Source: Serratia oryzae
Lineage (GTDB): Bacteria > Pseudomonadota > Gammaproteobacteria > Enterobacterales > Enterobacteriaceae
Direction: 5' to 3'
DNA: 64,000 nt
Assembly: GCF_001976145.1 (NCBI RefSeq)
Contig: NZ_MOXD01000012.1
Span: 86,576 to 150,575, forward strand
Below the pieces are notes generated by a model. The model made no database searches and was not told where the DNA came from. It saw only the letters and a program-made list of their open reading frames with translations. Within the stretch, counting starts at the first letter, position 1; every line of letters starts with the position of its first letter. The position numbers were made by a program, and so were the translations under genes. Of the stretch, positions 51,634 through 62,004 are shown in pieces.

Positions 51634-52032
51634 ATGTTGGCATTACGCCAGGTTCACCATATTGCGGTAATCGGTTCCGATTATGCCGCCAGTAAACATT
51701 TTTACTGCGATATCCTAGGGTTCACCCTCTTGGCCGAGGTGTATCGCGCAGAGCGCGACTCGTGGAAGGCCGATTTGGCTCTGAACGGCCAGTATACGAT
51801 CGAACTGTTTTCCTTCCCGGCGCCTGCGGCTCGTTCTAGCCGCCCAGAAGCCTGTGGCCTGCGTCATCTGGCATTCAGCGTAGACGATATTGAGTGCGCG
51901 ATCGCCGCACTGCAAACGGCAGGAGTGGTGTGCGAGCCAGTGCGTGTCGATCCTTATACTCAGTCACGCTTCACCTTTTTCAACGATCCTGACGGATTAC
52001 CGCTCGAATTATATGAAGTTCCACGCGGTTAA
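51634..52032 (+). CDS. yaeR: YaeR, VOC (glyoxalase/bleomycin-resistance fold) protein
   Basis: The ATG at 51634 follows AAAGGAG by eight bases and gives 132 residues (E. coli YaeR 129). The vicinal-oxygen-chelate fold shows paired metal-binding positions: HHIAVI near the start, ELFSFP, ACGLRHLAFSVDD and PLELYEVP. The substrate is unknown; GloA-type activity has been suggested for relatives. Upstream in-frame codons lie inside the ERIC element and were not used. tilS follows after 63 bp. Confidence 0.94.
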   Translation: MLALRQVHHIAVIGSDYAASKHFYCDILGFTLLAEVYRAERDSWKADLALNGQYTIELFSFPAPAARSSRPEACGLRHLAFSVDDIECAIAALQTAGVVCEPVRVDPYTQSRFTFFNDPDGLPLELYEVPRG

Positions 52033-52095
52033 TGCTTGCTTGATGAGGGGGGGCTGGTTAACGTGCGGCTATATGGTCGTTACCAAGCATAATCG

Positions 52096-53406
52096 ATGAA
52101 TATCAATCAACTTCCTGCATGGATCGCTGAACAACTGGGTGCTAAACGCCAACTGTTGCTGGCCTTTAGCGGTGGGCTAGATTCCAGCGTGTTGCTGCAT
52201 TTGTTAGTGCAATGGCGTCAACAGCATCCAGAGAGTGTTTTGCGTGCGGTGCACGTTCACCATGGTTTGAGCCGTTTTGCTGATGAATGGGTGGCCCATT
52301 GCCAGCAGCAGTGTGAAGGCTGGCAGGTGCCGTTGGTGGTTCATCAGGTTCAATTGGCTGGGCTGGAGGGCGGTATCGAGGCCGCGGCGCGTAGCGCCCG
52401 CTATGCGGCTTTCACTGCCACGCTAGCCGCGGATGAAACTTTGCTGACGGCCCAACATCTTGATGATCAATGTGAAACCTTCTTATTGGCCTTAAAACGC
52501 GGTAGCGGCCCGGCGGGGCTGTCGGCCATGGCCAGCGAAGCACGCTTGGGAAACCATGTGCTGCTAAGGCCGCTGTTGGGGATATCGCGTCAGCAGTTGG
52601 AGGAGTATGCCGCTCAGCACCAACTGCGTTGGATCGAGGATGACAGCAATCAAGACTGCCGATTTGATCGCAATTTCCTACGTTTGAAAGTCTTGCCGTT
52701 GCTAAATGAGCGTTGGCCGCACTTTGCGGCGGCAACGGCGCGCAGTGCCAGTCTGTGTGCCGAGCAGGAGCAACTGCTGGATGAACTCTTGGCAGAGCAG
52801 TTAACACAGTTGCTGGATGCGGACAATGCGCTGGCAATCGAAGGGGTGCAAGCCTGTTCTCCGGCACGGCGTGATGCGCTGTTGCGCCGCTGGATGGCTC
52901 TGTTTGGCGTGACCATGCCTGCGCGCGCCCAGTTGCACAGGCTCTGGCACGAGGTGGCGCTGTGCCGCGAAGATGCAGAACCGCAGCTACAGTTGGGCAA
53001 CTATCAGATCCGCCGTTTCCGCCAGCGTTTATATCTGTTACCCCTAATGGCTGATTTACACGATCTGCAATTGCCTTGGCCGCAACCGACCAGGCTGGAA
53101 TTGCCCGATGGCCTCGGTGCGTTGGTGAGAGATGAAGGGAATAACCTGGTGCGAGCACCGTGGATGGGTGAACGGGTGAGCGTGCGTTTTAGCGCCGCAG
53201 GCCGGGTGCGAATTGTCAATCGTGCCGGTTCAAGGCACATCAAGAAGCTGTGGCAGGAGTTCGGCATTCCCCCCTGGCAGCGTGAACGTATTCCACTGAT
53301 TTACTATGATGAGCAACTGATCGCCGCCATGGATGTTTTTGTTACCGCAGAGGGGCAGGTGCTTGCTGATGAAGCGCCGTGGCGACTGTGCTGGAAGAAA
53401 AAATAA
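52096..53406 (+). CDS. tilS: TilS, tRNA(Ile)-lysidine synthetase
   Basis: The 436-residue protein (E. coli 432) carries the PP-loop FSGGLDSS (24-31), the HHGLSRFADEW block, the AQHLDDQCETFLLALKRGSG motif, and two C-terminal domains for tRNA recognition. It uses ATP and lysine to convert C34 of the tRNA-Ile(CAU) anticodon to lysidine, changing its decoding from AUG to AUA. The GHLDQ-type metal or nucleotide residues read QHLDDQ here, as in other enterics. Confidence 0.97.
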   Translation: MNINQLPAWIAEQLGAKRQLLLAFSGGLDSSVLLHLLVQWRQQHPESVLRAVHVHHGLSRFADEWVAHCQQQCEGWQVPLVVHQVQLAGLEGGIEAAARSARYAAFTATLAADETLLTAQHLDDQCETFLLALKRGSGPAGLSAMASEARLGNHVLLRPLLGISRQQLEEYAAQHQLRWIEDDSNQDCRFDRNFLRLKVLPLLNERWPHFAAATARSASLCAEQEQLLDELLAEQLTQLLDADNALAIEGVQACSPARRDALLRRWMALFGVTMPARAQLHRLWHEVALCREDAEPQLQLGNYQIRRFRQRLYLLPLMADLHDLQLPWPQPTRLELPDGLGALVRDEGNNLVRAPWMGERVSVRFSAAGRVRIVNRAGSRHIKKLWQEFGIPPWQRERIPLIYYDEQLIAAMDVFVTAEGQVLADEAPWRLCWKKK

Positions 53407-53431
53407 TAACAATATCTCGTGAGGAGCAATG

Positions 53432-53743
53432 ATGAAATCGATGAGCGTACTGATGGTGGCGGGGTTGTTGAGCGTTTCCGCTTGGGCGGCAGGCGATCCT
53501 GCGCTGGGCAAGAGTAAATCGGCTACCTGTGTGGCCTGCCATGGTGCAGAAGGCAAGGTCTCAGTACCGATGTATCCGAATCTGGCCGGGCAAAACGCGA
53601 TGTATCTGGAGCAAGCCTTGCAGTCCTACAAAAAAGGGGAGCGAACCAGCGGCCAGGCGCAAGTGATGAGGGCCTATGTCGCGAATCTGTCAGATGCGGA
53701 TATCGCCGATCTGGCGGCTTACTACGCCAGCCTGAAACCGTAA
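53432..53743 (+). CDS. Small c-type cytochrome (c553-like)
   Basis: From the second of two adjacent ATGs (53432), six bases after GAGGAG, the product is 103 residues. The first ATG (53429) adds one Met. A signal peptide ([19 protein letters not shown]) precedes a single class I haem c domain with Cys33-Val-Ala-Cys36-His37 and a probable axial Met in [14 protein letters not shown]. It is a periplasmic electron carrier of the CccA/c553 type; partners are unknown. E. coli has no such gene between tilS and rof. A hairpin without a U run follows. Confidence 0.92.
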   Translation: MKSMSVLMVAGLLSVSAWAAGDPALGKSKSATCVACHGAEGKVSVPMYPNLAGQNAMYLEQALQSYKKGERTSGQAQVMRAYVANLSDADIADLAAYYASLKP

Positions 53744-53750
53744 ATGACGA

Positions 53751-53770
53751 GGGCAGCCGTTAGGCTGCCC
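53751..53770. terminator. Hairpin between convergent cytochrome and rof genes
   Basis: GGGCAGCC, loop GTTA and GGCTGCCC (53751-53770) form a perfect 8-bp stem. Flanking sequence lacks a U run on either strand, so efficiency as a terminator is uncertain. Confidence 0.55.
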
Positions 53771-53796
53771 TGTAAGAGATGGTGTTACCGAGGCGA

Positions 53797-54322
<526 letters not shown>

Positions 54323-54463
54323 CTATCATAAACGACTATAGCACAGGTGCAGTGGAGTTATTAGCACCTCGTATTGGCTTTCATTCGCGGCTATAGGCTC
54401 CTGGTGCTGGCTGTGAACCGATCTTATCAAGTACACTGTGCCCTGTTAATAATGAGGTTACCC

Positions 54464-55012
54464 ATGGCGCTGAAAGCAACAATTTACAAAGCCACGGTCA
54501 ATATCGCGGATATGGATCGTCACTTTTACCACGACGCAACGCTGACGTTGGCCCAGCATCCTTCAGAAACTGAACAGCGCATGATGCTACGCCTGCTGGC
54601 ATGGATTTGCCATGCCGATGAGCGTTTGGTGTTTACGAAAGGCTTAAGTGCAGAAGACGAGCCGGAGATCTGGCAACGCAACGACCATAATGGGCTGGAA
54701 ATGTGGATCGAACTGGGGTTACCGGACGAAAAACGCCTTAAAAAGGCCTGTAACCAATCACCACGCGTGGTGTTATATGCCTATGGTGAACGTGCCGGGT
54801 CTGTCTGGTGGCAATCCATGCAGGGTAAAGTGGCTAACCACAAAAACCTAAGCATCCGTTTTCTTGATGATGGACAATTAGCCCGCCTGGCCGCGATGGC
54901 CAACCGCAACATGACGTTACAAGCTACGTTACAGGAAGGCACGATCTGGCTTTCTGATGCTCAGAATAATCTGGAAGTTCAGTTTGCCGAATGGCAGCAG
55001 GCGCAGGTTTAA
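54464..55012 (+). CDS. yaeQ: YaeQ family protein
   Basis: The ATG at 54464 gives [36 protein letters not shown] and 182 residues (E. coli YaeQ 181). Conserved blocks are [17 protein letters not shown] and [33 protein letters not shown]. The family has a nuclease-like fold related to PD-(D/E)XK enzymes; its cellular role is not settled. The open frame begins 30 codons earlier without similarity. It is followed by arfB after 3 bp and then nlpE, the E. coli order. Confidence 0.95.
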   Translation: MALKATIYKATVNIADMDRHFYHDATLTLAQHPSETEQRMMLRLLAWICHADERLVFTKGLSAEDEPEIWQRNDHNGLEMWIELGLPDEKRLKKACNQSPRVVLYAYGERAGSVWWQSMQGKVANHKNLSIRFLDDGQLARLAAMANRNMTLQATLQEGTIWLSDAQNNLEVQFAEWQQAQV

Positions 55013-55015
55013 CCG

Positions 55016-55429
55016 GTGCTGGCACTGTCAAGAAACGTAGCGATACCGGACAACGAAATCGAATTAACGGCAATCCGTGCTCAAGGTACGGGCGGGCAGC
55101 ACGTGAACAAAGCCTCAACGGCCATTCACTTGCGCTTTGACATTCGGGCGTCCAGCCTGCCAGAGTATTATAAGGAACGGTTGCTGGCGCTTAATCATCA
55201 CTTGGTGACCGCTGAGGGGGTGGTGATCATCAAAGCTCAGGAATACCGTAGCCAGGAATTAAATCGTGAAGCAGCGTTGGCCCGATTGGTGGCGCTGATT
55301 CAACAGGCGATGGTGGTTGAAAAAACGCGTAGGGCAACGAAGCCCAGCAAAGGGGCAAAATTGCGCCGCTTGGAAGGCAAGGTGCGTAAAGGCGCAACTA
55401 AAGCGCTGCGCGGCAAAGTTCGTCCTTAG
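55016..55429 (+). CDS. arfB: ArfB (YaeJ), ribosome-rescue peptidyl-tRNA hydrolase (GTG start)
   Basis: The 137-residue protein (E. coli 140) starts at GTG 55016. The catalytic GGQ is at residues 26-28 in [11 protein letters not shown], as in class I release factors. The basic C-terminal tail ([35 protein letters not shown]) enters the empty mRNA channel. It releases peptides from ribosomes stalled without a stop codon, as a backup to tmRNA and ArfA. Confidence 0.97.
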   Translation: MLALSRNVAIPDNEIELTAIRAQGTGGQHVNKASTAIHLRFDIRASSLPEYYKERLLALNHHLVTAEGVVIIKAQEYRSQELNREAALARLVALIQQAMVVEKTRRATKPSKGAKLRRLEGKVRKGATKALRGKVRP

Positions 55430-55486
55430 GGGCCGATCTGGGGCGCCACGCTGTGGATATCAATGGAACATGGCAGGAGAATAACT

Positions 55487-56176
55487 GTGAAGACAATAAC
55501 AATCGTCCTGTTTTTAGCAGCAGGAGTGCTTTCGCTACTGGGCTGTAATAGCCAATACCAACCCAAAGAACAACCGCTTCAGCCAATGCAGCAGAGCTAT
55601 GAAGGGGTATTGCCCTGTGCCGACTGTGGCGGGATAGATACCACTCTGTTTCTGGATAAAGATGGGACTTTTATCCTGCAGGAAACCTATCGCGGTACCA
55701 AAGACGGCGATCAAACCTTTGCCAGCTATGGTCAGTGGGCGCGTACGGCCGATCGGCTGGTGCTGACTGAAGGCAGCGGCGAAAAGCGTTACTTCCGTCC
55801 GGTAGGTAAGAATCTGCAAATGTTGGATCGCAACGGAGCGCCGATCACATCCGAGCTGAACTATACGTTGTCGCCAAGTGAGCAACCGCTGCCAAAAACG
55901 CCAATGCCTTTGCGCGGGCTTTACACCTATTTCGCTGATGCGGCGGTATTCAAAGACTGTGCGACCGGTAAAACCTTCCCGGTAGTCAATAACATTGCGT
56001 TGGAAAAAGGGTATCTGAAAGCCCGCAAAGCGCCAGGGGAACCGGTATTCCTGATGCTTAATGGCCATTTCAGCGTTCAGCCATCAATGGAAGAAGGGTT
56101 GACGCAGAAAGCTTTGGTGCCTGAGCCGGGTGGCAAGGTGACTTTTGATAACAGCAAGGATTGTAACAGTCACTGA
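55487..56176 (+). CDS. nlpE: NlpE (CutF), outer-membrane lipoprotein and Cpx activator (GTG start)
   Basis: A GTG at 55487, seven bases after CAGGAG, gives 229 residues (E. coli 236) with signal KTITIVLFLAAGVLSLLGC and lipidated Cys20. The N-terminal beta-barrel has the CADC motif (GVLPCADCGGIDTTL). The C-terminal domain keeps the two cysteines (FKDCATGKTF and NSKDCNSH) that form the redox-sensing disulfide. It signals surface contact or lipoprotein/disulfide stress to CpxA. It ends the yaeQ-arfB-nlpE run. Confidence 0.95.
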   Translation: MKTITIVLFLAAGVLSLLGCNSQYQPKEQPLQPMQQSYEGVLPCADCGGIDTTLFLDKDGTFILQETYRGTKDGDQTFASYGQWARTADRLVLTEGSGEKRYFRPVGKNLQMLDRNGAPITSELNYTLSPSEQPLPKTPMPLRGLYTYFADAAVFKDCATGKTFPVVNNIALEKGYLKARKAPGEPVFLMLNGHFSVQPSMEEGLTQKALVPEPGGKVTFDNSKDCNSH

Positions 56177-56220
56177 GCGCGCTGATGTAGGGCAGGGTGT
56201 TTCTGCTGTTAAGAATAAGA

Positions 56221-56253
56221 CCCCATCATGGCAAATGGTGGGGTTTATGTTTT
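56221..56253 (+). terminator. nlpE intrinsic terminator
   Basis: CCCCATC and a matching GGTGGGG (56221-56243) form a stem around ATGGCAAAT, followed by TTTATGTTTTC, about 45 bp past the nlpE stop. Confidence 0.75.
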
Positions 56254-56315
56254 CTAACGACAATCACTAGAATACGCGATAATCAGTTTGAACTGGGGAT
56301 GTGGCATCAGGTGAG

Positions 56316-57125
56316 CTATAGCATTGCCAATGCGCGATTGCGTAAGTAGATACCCGGTTTGATGTGCCCTACGTAAGCCAGAGTCTGATTGGGGGCCAGC
56401 GTTGCAATATCCCCTTCCCGCATATGCAGTAGATCGCCAGGGCTGACCCAGCCAGAGGATGCCAGCGTGAGTGGCCGCCCGGTGTGCTCAAAGGCGGCCA
56501 GCACGAACTGTGAGCAGAAATAGCTGGATTCATCTGCGGTCGAGGCACTGAGCTGAGCTGCAGCCAATCCTTTCACGCACTGCTGGCGGAAATCTTTCGA
56601 GAAAGGGTTCAGGGAGCACAACTGCTTGGTCACCATAAAGGGCATCATCTCGATAATCCCCTGATAATTGTAACGACTACCGGCTTTTTGCTTAGCAAAG
56701 TGGCGAATCTGCTCCGCCTGAGTTGGCGCCAGGCCCGGCATGCGTAAAGCGAACAGTTTGTCGCTGTGGGCCAATGCATCGTCCAGACTAACAATCTGTA
56801 CCCCATCACCTACCGCTTCGGCAACTTGGCCTTGGCCAAGATAGATCGCGACATGGCTGACCGAGGAAGCACTGAAGATACGGATCCCCAGAGAGGTCAG
56901 GCCGATCGTCGAGGAAAATAGCAGATCGCCATCCTGAAGGGCGGCGGCATCGACCTCTCGGAAGGTATTCTGTGGCGCAGAACTGAGGGCTTGAAACTGG
57001 ATATCCACGGGGGTGAGGGAAGCGTGTTGCTCTTTTTTGGGCAATGCGATGTCCATAGTGCAACCGCTGAGAAAGGCTGGCAGCAACGCAAACAGCCATA
57101 TAAATGGGGGGGAAGGTAACGGCAT
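56316..57125 (-). CDS. yaeF: YaeF, lipoprotein of the YaeF/YiiX permuted NlpC/P60 family
   Basis: The 269-residue product has signal PFIWLFALLPAFLSGC with lipidated Cys22. The circularly permuted papain-like domain has the His in SSVSHVAIYLGQGQVAEAVGDG and the nucleophilic Cys in SSYFCSQFVLAAFEH. E. coli YaeF has about 290 residues. The enzyme class is a predicted cysteine peptidase or amidase in the periplasm; the substrate is unknown. It lies between nlpE (convergent) and proS, with an ERIC element upstream. Confidence 0.92.
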   Translation of the reverse strand: MPLPSPPFIWLFALLPAFLSGCTMDIALPKKEQHASLTPVDIQFQALSSAPQNTFREVDAAALQDGDLLFSSTIGLTSLGIRIFSASSVSHVAIYLGQGQVAEAVGDGVQIVSLDDALAHSDKLFALRMPGLAPTQAEQIRHFAKQKAGSRYNYQGIIEMMPFMVTKQLCSLNPFSKDFRQQCVKGLAAAQLSASTADESSYFCSQFVLAAFEHTGRPLTLASSGWVSPGDLLHMREGDIATLAPNQTLAYVGHIKPGIYLRNRALAML

Positions 57126-57167
57126 TGCTTAATCCTTTAATTACTGCTTCCTTAGCAAAACACCCTG

Positions 57168-57369
<202 letters not shown>

Positions 57370-57401
57370 GAACAGGGTGTTTTTATACCGTATAGAAAAT
57401 A

Positions 57402-59120
57402 TTAGCGTTTGATCTGGGACAGCAGGAAATCAACGATTTCGCCGGTTTTAATCATCTGCTTCTCGCCAACCCGACGATTTTTATACTCAATTTCTTCACT
57501 GTCGAGGTTGCGATCGCCGATCACAATGGAGTGCGGCACACCAATCAGTTCCATATCGGCAAACATGACGCCAGGGCGCTCTTTACGGTCATCAAGAATT
57601 ACGTCAATGCCATGAGAACGCAGCTGGTTGTAAAGCTCTTCGGCCAGCGCCTGCACCCGAAATGACTTGTGCATGTTCATTGGCAGAATAGCCACCTGGA
57701 ATGGCGCAATGGCGTCTGGCCAGACGATGCCACGATCGTCATGATTCTGCTCGATAGCAGCGGCTACCACACGAGTGACCCCAATACCGTAGCAGCCCAT
57801 GGTCAGAACCTGATTACGGCCATCTTCACCCTGCACAGTGGCTTTCATTGCTTCCGAATACTTGGTACCCAACTGGAAGATATGCCCCACTTCGATACCG
57901 CGTTTAATCAGCAAAGTCCCTTTACCATCCGGGCTGGCGTCGCCTGCCACTACGTTACGGATATCGGCAACCTGTGGCAGCGGCAGATCGCGCTCCCAGT
58001 TGATCCCAAAGTAGTGCTTCGCGTCGAGATTGGCACCCGCGCTGAAGTCGCTCATGGCGGCTACGCTACGGTCAATGACGACAGGCACCGGCATGTTGAT
58101 CGGGCCGAGAGAACCTGGGCCTGCGCCAACGATGGCGCGGATCTCTTCGTCAGTGGCGAAAGTCAGTGGAGCCGCTACCTGTGGCAGTTTCTCCGCCTTG
58201 ATTTCATTCAGTTCGTGATCGCCGCGCACCAGCAGGGCAACCAGCTTGTGGCCACTCTCTTCAGCTGCGTGGACCAACAGGGTTTTCACCGTTTTCTCAA
58301 TTGGCAGCTGGAATTGCTCTACCAGTTCGGCGATGGTTTTGGCGTTAGGGGTGTCGATGATACGCAGCTGTTCCGTGGCAGCGGCGCGTGGCTGCGCTGG
58401 AGCAACCGCTTCTGCCAGCTCAATGTTGGCCGCGTAGTCAGAGTCGGTTGAGAAGACGATATCGTCTTCGCCGCTGTCTGCCAGCACCTGGAATTCATGT
58501 GATGCACTACCACCGATCGAGCCGGTATCGGCCAGCACCGGGCGGAAATCCAGCCCCATACGATTGAAGATCTTGCTGTAGGCTTCGTACATAGCATCGT
58601 AGGTCGCCTGCAGAGACTCCTGCGTGGTATGGAATGAATAAGCATCTTTCATCAGGAATTCACGTGAGCGCATCACGCCGAAACGCGGGCGCACTTCGTC
58701 ACGGAATTTAGTCTGGATCTGGAAGAAATTCAGCGGTAACTGTTTGTAGGAGCTGATTTCATTGCGGATCAGATCGGTGATCACCTCTTCATGCGTTGGG
58801 CCGAGAACAAACGGACGATCGCCGCGATCGACAAAGCGCAGCAACTCGGGGCCATACTGCTCCCAGCGGCCGCTTTCTTGCCACAGATCTGCGGGTTGGA
58901 CCACCGGCATGGAAACTTCGATCGCATTAGCATTGTTCATTTCTTCACGAACGATGTTTTCAACCTTCTTCAGAACACGCAGACCGGTAGGGAGCCAGGT
59001 GTAAAGACCGGAGGCCAGCTTGCGGATCATCCCGGCACGCAGCATCAGTTGATGGCTGATCACTTCGGCATCGGCAGGTGTCTCCTTCAGAGTGGAGAGC
59101 AGATATTGGCTAGTACGCAT
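57402..59120 (-). CDS. proS: ProS, prolyl-tRNA synthetase (bacterial type)
   Basis: The 572-residue protein equals E. coli ProRS. Class II motifs are present: motif 2 around [26 protein letters not shown] and motif 3 around [21 protein letters not shown]. The inserted editing domain (about 225-405, [13 protein letters not shown]...) hydrolyses Ala-tRNA-Pro. A C-terminal anticodon-binding domain follows. It is probably transcribed alone; trmO-rcsF lies upstream on the same strand after a 119-bp gap. Confidence 0.99.
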   Translation of the reverse strand: MRTSQYLLSTLKETPADAEVISHQLMLRAGMIRKLASGLYTWLPTGLRVLKKVENIVREEMNNANAIEVSMPVVQPADLWQESGRWEQYGPELLRFVDRGDRPFVLGPTHEEVITDLIRNEISSYKQLPLNFFQIQTKFRDEVRPRFGVMRSREFLMKDAYSFHTTQESLQATYDAMYEAYSKIFNRMGLDFRPVLADTGSIGGSASHEFQVLADSGEDDIVFSTDSDYAANIELAEAVAPAQPRAAATEQLRIIDTPNAKTIAELVEQFQLPIEKTVKTLLVHAAEESGHKLVALLVRGDHELNEIKAEKLPQVAAPLTFATDEEIRAIVGAGPGSLGPINMPVPVVIDRSVAAMSDFSAGANLDAKHYFGINWERDLPLPQVADIRNVVAGDASPDGKGTLLIKRGIEVGHIFQLGTKYSEAMKATVQGEDGRNQVLTMGCYGIGVTRVVAAAIEQNHDDRGIVWPDAIAPFQVAILPMNMHKSFRVQALAEELYNQLRSHGIDVILDDRKERPGVMFADMELIGVPHSIVIGDRNLDSEEIEYKNRRVGEKQMIKTGEIVDFLLSQIKR

Positions 59121-59239
59121 GATGTTTGAGTTCCGTTAGCGCTGCAAATTGCATCGGGCTGCCAGAGGGCAGCCAAAATTTTCAAAAGTGGTTTAGTCTA
59201 CCAGCGCAGGGCGGTTGCCAAAAGAGAGGCGGTGGAATT

Positions 59240-59947
59240 TTAACGGACGTCGAGTGATAACACTTCAGTTTGCCCATTAATAACCTGCCAGCGCACGTTG
59301 AATTCCAACAGCCACACGGCATATTCACGCTCTCCATCTTCCGCTTTACGGTAGGCAGGGCGCGGGTCTTGTGCTAACACCTGGCTGATAAAGCGGCGTA
59401 AATTAGGGTAACGGCGCAGATGTTGCTGCAACTGTTGCTCTGCCTGCGGGGAAAAATGCACCGGCATATCACCGGCAGGAGCCGTTTGGGCAAAACCAGC
59501 CCGGGCCTGAGGATGGCTTTCGGCGAACGGCAGATAGGGTTTGATATCAATAACCGGGGTGCCATCAACCAGATCGAGGCTGCCTAACTTCAGCACCACG
59601 TTCCCGCCCTGAGTCTGAATACCTTTCAGTTCGATCAGCGACATGCCGAGTGGGTTAGGGCGAAAGGTTGAACGAGTGGCGAAAACGCCCATACGCGTAT
59701 TCCCCCCTAGCCGCGGGGGCCTGACCGTGGGCCGCCAACCACCCTCCATGGTTTGATGAAAAATGAATATCACCCATAGATGGCTGAACTCGCTGAGACC
59801 ACGCACCGCTTCCACCTGATTATAAGGCGGCAACAGCACCAGTTCTCCGCCACCGTCTTCGACTAGCCCCGGTTGACGGGGAACGGCGAATTTTTCTTTA
59901 TACGGTGAGCGGATAAGACCGATCTGATTAAAAACGAATTCGGTCAT
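59240..59947 (-). CDS. trmO: TrmO, tRNA (adenine(37)-N6)-methyltransferase
   Basis: The 235-residue protein matches E. coli TrmO (YaeB/TsaA). It belongs to the UPF0066 fold, distinct from Rossmann methyltransferases, with FHQTMEGGWRPTVRPPRLGGNTRMGVFATRSTFRPNPLGMS and DLVDGTPVIDIKPYLPF. It methylates t6A37 of tRNA-Thr to m6t6A, improving decoding. The start overlaps the rcsF stop by 4 bp, as expected for a coupled pair. Confidence 0.96.
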   Translation of the reverse strand: MTEFVFNQIGLIRSPYKEKFAVPRQPGLVEDGGGELVLLPPYNQVEAVRGLSEFSHLWVIFIFHQTMEGGWRPTVRPPRLGGNTRMGVFATRSTFRPNPLGMSLIELKGIQTQGGNVVLKLGSLDLVDGTPVIDIKPYLPFAESHPQARAGFAQTAPAGDMPVHFSPQAEQQLQQHLRRYPNLRRFISQVLAQDPRPAYRKAEDGEREYAVWLLEFNVRWQVINGQTEVLSLDVR

Positions 59948-60348
59948 TTGGCCGAAACGTTAAGTGCAGAACCCTGGCAAACCGCCTGTTGGTAACAACC
60001 CGCAACGCCTCTGAGCATCTGACAGTCATGCAGCAATACTGCGTTGGCTTTCATATGGGCAGCACGCTGTTGCATCCGTCTGCGGGCCGCGGCCAGATTT
60101 GGTGGCGGATCCTGAACCGTAAGCTGGCAGACGCTACCGGAAACTTCCCCCAAATCGCGGAAAGGCTTACCGATTAATTCCTCAGCGTTTCTGTACAGTT
60201 TGACTGACGCTGGACGAGCTGCCGGCGCCGCTTTTGCCGGTGCGGTTGCTACCGGTGCGTTGGTGCTGTCTGTTGTGGGGGGGGCTGGCTGCTTTTTAGA
60301 ACATCCGGCCAGCAAAAGTGCTAACAAACAGAGAGGTAAAACACGCAT
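59944..60348 (-). CDS. rcsF: RcsF, outer-membrane lipoprotein sensor of the Rcs system
   Basis: The ATG at 60346-60348, seven bases after AGAGG, gives 134 residues, as in E. coli. The signal MRVLPLCLLALLLAGC has lipidated Cys16. A proline- and alanine-rich linker follows, then the folded domain with four cysteines (VCQL, DCQML, GCYQQ, AVCQG) that form its two disulfides. RcsF threads through outer-membrane porins with BamA and relays envelope damage to IgaA and RcsC. A TTG two codons upstream is an unlikely start. Confidence 0.96.
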   Translation of the reverse strand: MRVLPLCLLALLLAGCSKKQPAPPTTDSTNAPVATAPAKAAPAARPASVKLYRNAEELIGKPFRDLGEVSGSVCQLTVQDPPPNLAAARRRMQQRAAHMKANAVLLHDCQMLRGVAGCYQQAVCQGSALNVSAK

Positions 60349-60400
60349 TGACAATCCTCTGCCTTTTATAGAAGTGGCGCTATTGAAGCAATCTCTGACT

Positions 60401-60430
60401 AAAATAACAAGACGGGCCTGAGCCCGCCTT
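60401..60430 (-). terminator. metNIQ intrinsic terminator
   Basis: On the reverse strand AAGGCGGGC, loop TCAG and GCCCGTCTT (one G-U pair) are followed by GTTATTTTAG. It begins 33 bp past the metQ stop. Confidence 0.85.
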
Positions 60431-60462
60431 GCAATTATAGGAGTAAAATAGGTTGTGGATGA

Positions 60463-61278
60463 TTACCAGCCTTTCACTGCACCACCGTTGAAGATTTTAT
60501 TTGCTGCGTCGTAAACTTCATCAGACTCATAAGCCTGAACGAATTTCTTCACGTTTTCTGCATCTTTGTTATCTTCACGGGCAACCATAATGTTGACGTA
60601 AGGTGATTCTTTATCTTCAACAAACAGGCCGTCTTTGGCAGGTGTCAAACCAATCTGGCTGGCATAGGTGGTATTGATGATAGCCAGCGCAATCTGCTGA
60701 TCGTCCAGTGAGCGTGGCAGCTGTGGTGCTTCCAATTCTACCAGCTTCAGGTTTTTCGGGTTTTCTACCACGTCCAGAACGGTAGGCAGCAGGCCAACGC
60801 CGTCTTTCAGCTTAATCAGACCTTGTTTCTCCAGCAGCAGCAGCGAACGCCCCAGGTTGGTAGGATCGTTAGGCAGTGCAACCTGTGAACCTTCTTTCAA
60901 TTCATCCAGTGATTTGATTTTTTTGGAATAACCGGCAATCGGGTAAACGAAAGTGTTGCCTACCGGCACCAGTTTATAGCCGCGATCTTTGATTTGCTGA
61001 TCGAGATAAGGTTTATGCTGGAAAGCGTTCAGATCGATATCGCCTTTGCTCAAGGCTTCGTTTGGCAAAACATAGTCGTTGAATGTGACTAACTCAACGT
61101 CCAGGCCATACTTCTCTTTGGCGACTTTCTGGGCAACTTCTGCCACCTGCTGCTCAGCACCGACGATAACGCCCACTTTGATATGGTTCGGATTTTTTTC
61201 GTCCTGACCGCAACCGGCCAGAGCCAGGGTACCGATCAGTGCGCCGATTGCCGCAAGGGATTTAAATTTTAACGACAT
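60463..61278 (-). CDS. metQ: MetQ, methionine-binding lipoprotein
   Basis: The 271-residue protein equals E. coli MetQ. The lipobox LALAGC places lipidated Cys23. NlpA-family blocks include KVGVIVGAEQQVAEVAQKVAKEKYGLDVELVTFNDYVLPNEALSKGDID and the end NGGAVKGW. It captures D- and L-methionine in the periplasm for MetNI. It is the last gene of metNIQ, 72 bp after metI, and is controlled from the MetJ-box promoter near 63110. Confidence 0.98.
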   Translation of the reverse strand: MSLKFKSLAAIGALIGTLALAGCGQDEKNPNHIKVGVIVGAEQQVAEVAQKVAKEKYGLDVELVTFNDYVLPNEALSKGDIDLNAFQHKPYLDQQIKDRGYKLVPVGNTFVYPIAGYSKKIKSLDELKEGSQVALPNDPTNLGRSLLLLEKQGLIKLKDGVGLLPTVLDVVENPKNLKLVELEAPQLPRSLDDQQIALAIINTTYASQIGLTPAKDGLFVEDKESPYVNIMVAREDNKDAENVKKFVQAYESDEVYDAANKIFNGGAVKGW

Positions 61279-61350
61279 ATCCTTTCCTCATTAGACTCGC
61301 ATATGAAATACGCTTTACCCTAGCGGGTAGTGTGAGCGTGCTTGTAAAAA

Positions 61351-62004
61351 CTATTTGTGAGTAACGGCCTTAACAATGCGGTCGCCACAGAACTGAATCA
61401 GGTAAACCAGAACGACCAGTAATATTAATACCGTATTCATGACGGTAGCGTTATAACCAATGTAACCATACTGATAACCAATTTGACCTAAACCACCCGC
61501 GCCAACGGCACCGCCCATCGCAGAATACCCCACCAGGGTGATCAGCGTGATGGTCGCTGCATTCACCAGACCAGGCAACGCCTCAGGCAGCAGCACTTTC
61601 TTGATGATTTGCATTGGTGTAGCCCCCATCGCGCGAGCGGCTTCAATCAGCCCGGATGGAATTTCCAACAGAGCATTTTCTACCATGCGGGCAATAAAAG
61701 GCGCAGCGCCGATAGTCAGCGGCACAATGGCAGCCTGTAAGCCGATCGAGGTGCCAACGATCATGCGGGTAAAAGGAATCATCCACACCAACAAAATAAT
61801 GAAGGGAATGGAACGGAAAATATTCACCAGCCCAGATAACGCTTTATACAGAGTATTATTGGCGATAATTTGCCCTGGGCGAGTTACGTACAATAGCACA
61901 CCGACCGGCAAGCCGAGCACGAAGCCGAAGAAGCCGGAGACAAAGGTCATCGTGATGGTTTCCCAAACTCCACGTGCCATTAACCACATCATTGCCTCAG
62001 ACAT
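61351..62004 (-). CDS. metI: MetI, methionine ABC transporter permease
   Basis: The 217-residue protein (E. coli 217) has five predicted membrane segments and the ABC-permease coupling motif [25 protein letters not shown], which docks on MetN. It forms the homodimeric channel of MetNI. The start overlaps the metN end by 8 bp, giving translational coupling. Confidence 0.98.
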   Translation of the reverse strand: MSEAMMWLMARGVWETITMTFVSGFFGFVLGLPVGVLLYVTRPGQIIANNTLYKALSGLVNIFRSIPFIILLVWMIPFTRMIVGTSIGLQAAIVPLTIGAAPFIARMVENALLEIPSGLIEAARAMGATPMQIIKKVLLPEALPGLVNAATITLITLVGYSAMGGAVGAGGLGQIGYQYGYIGYNATVMNTVLILLVVLVYLIQFCGDRIVKAVTHK

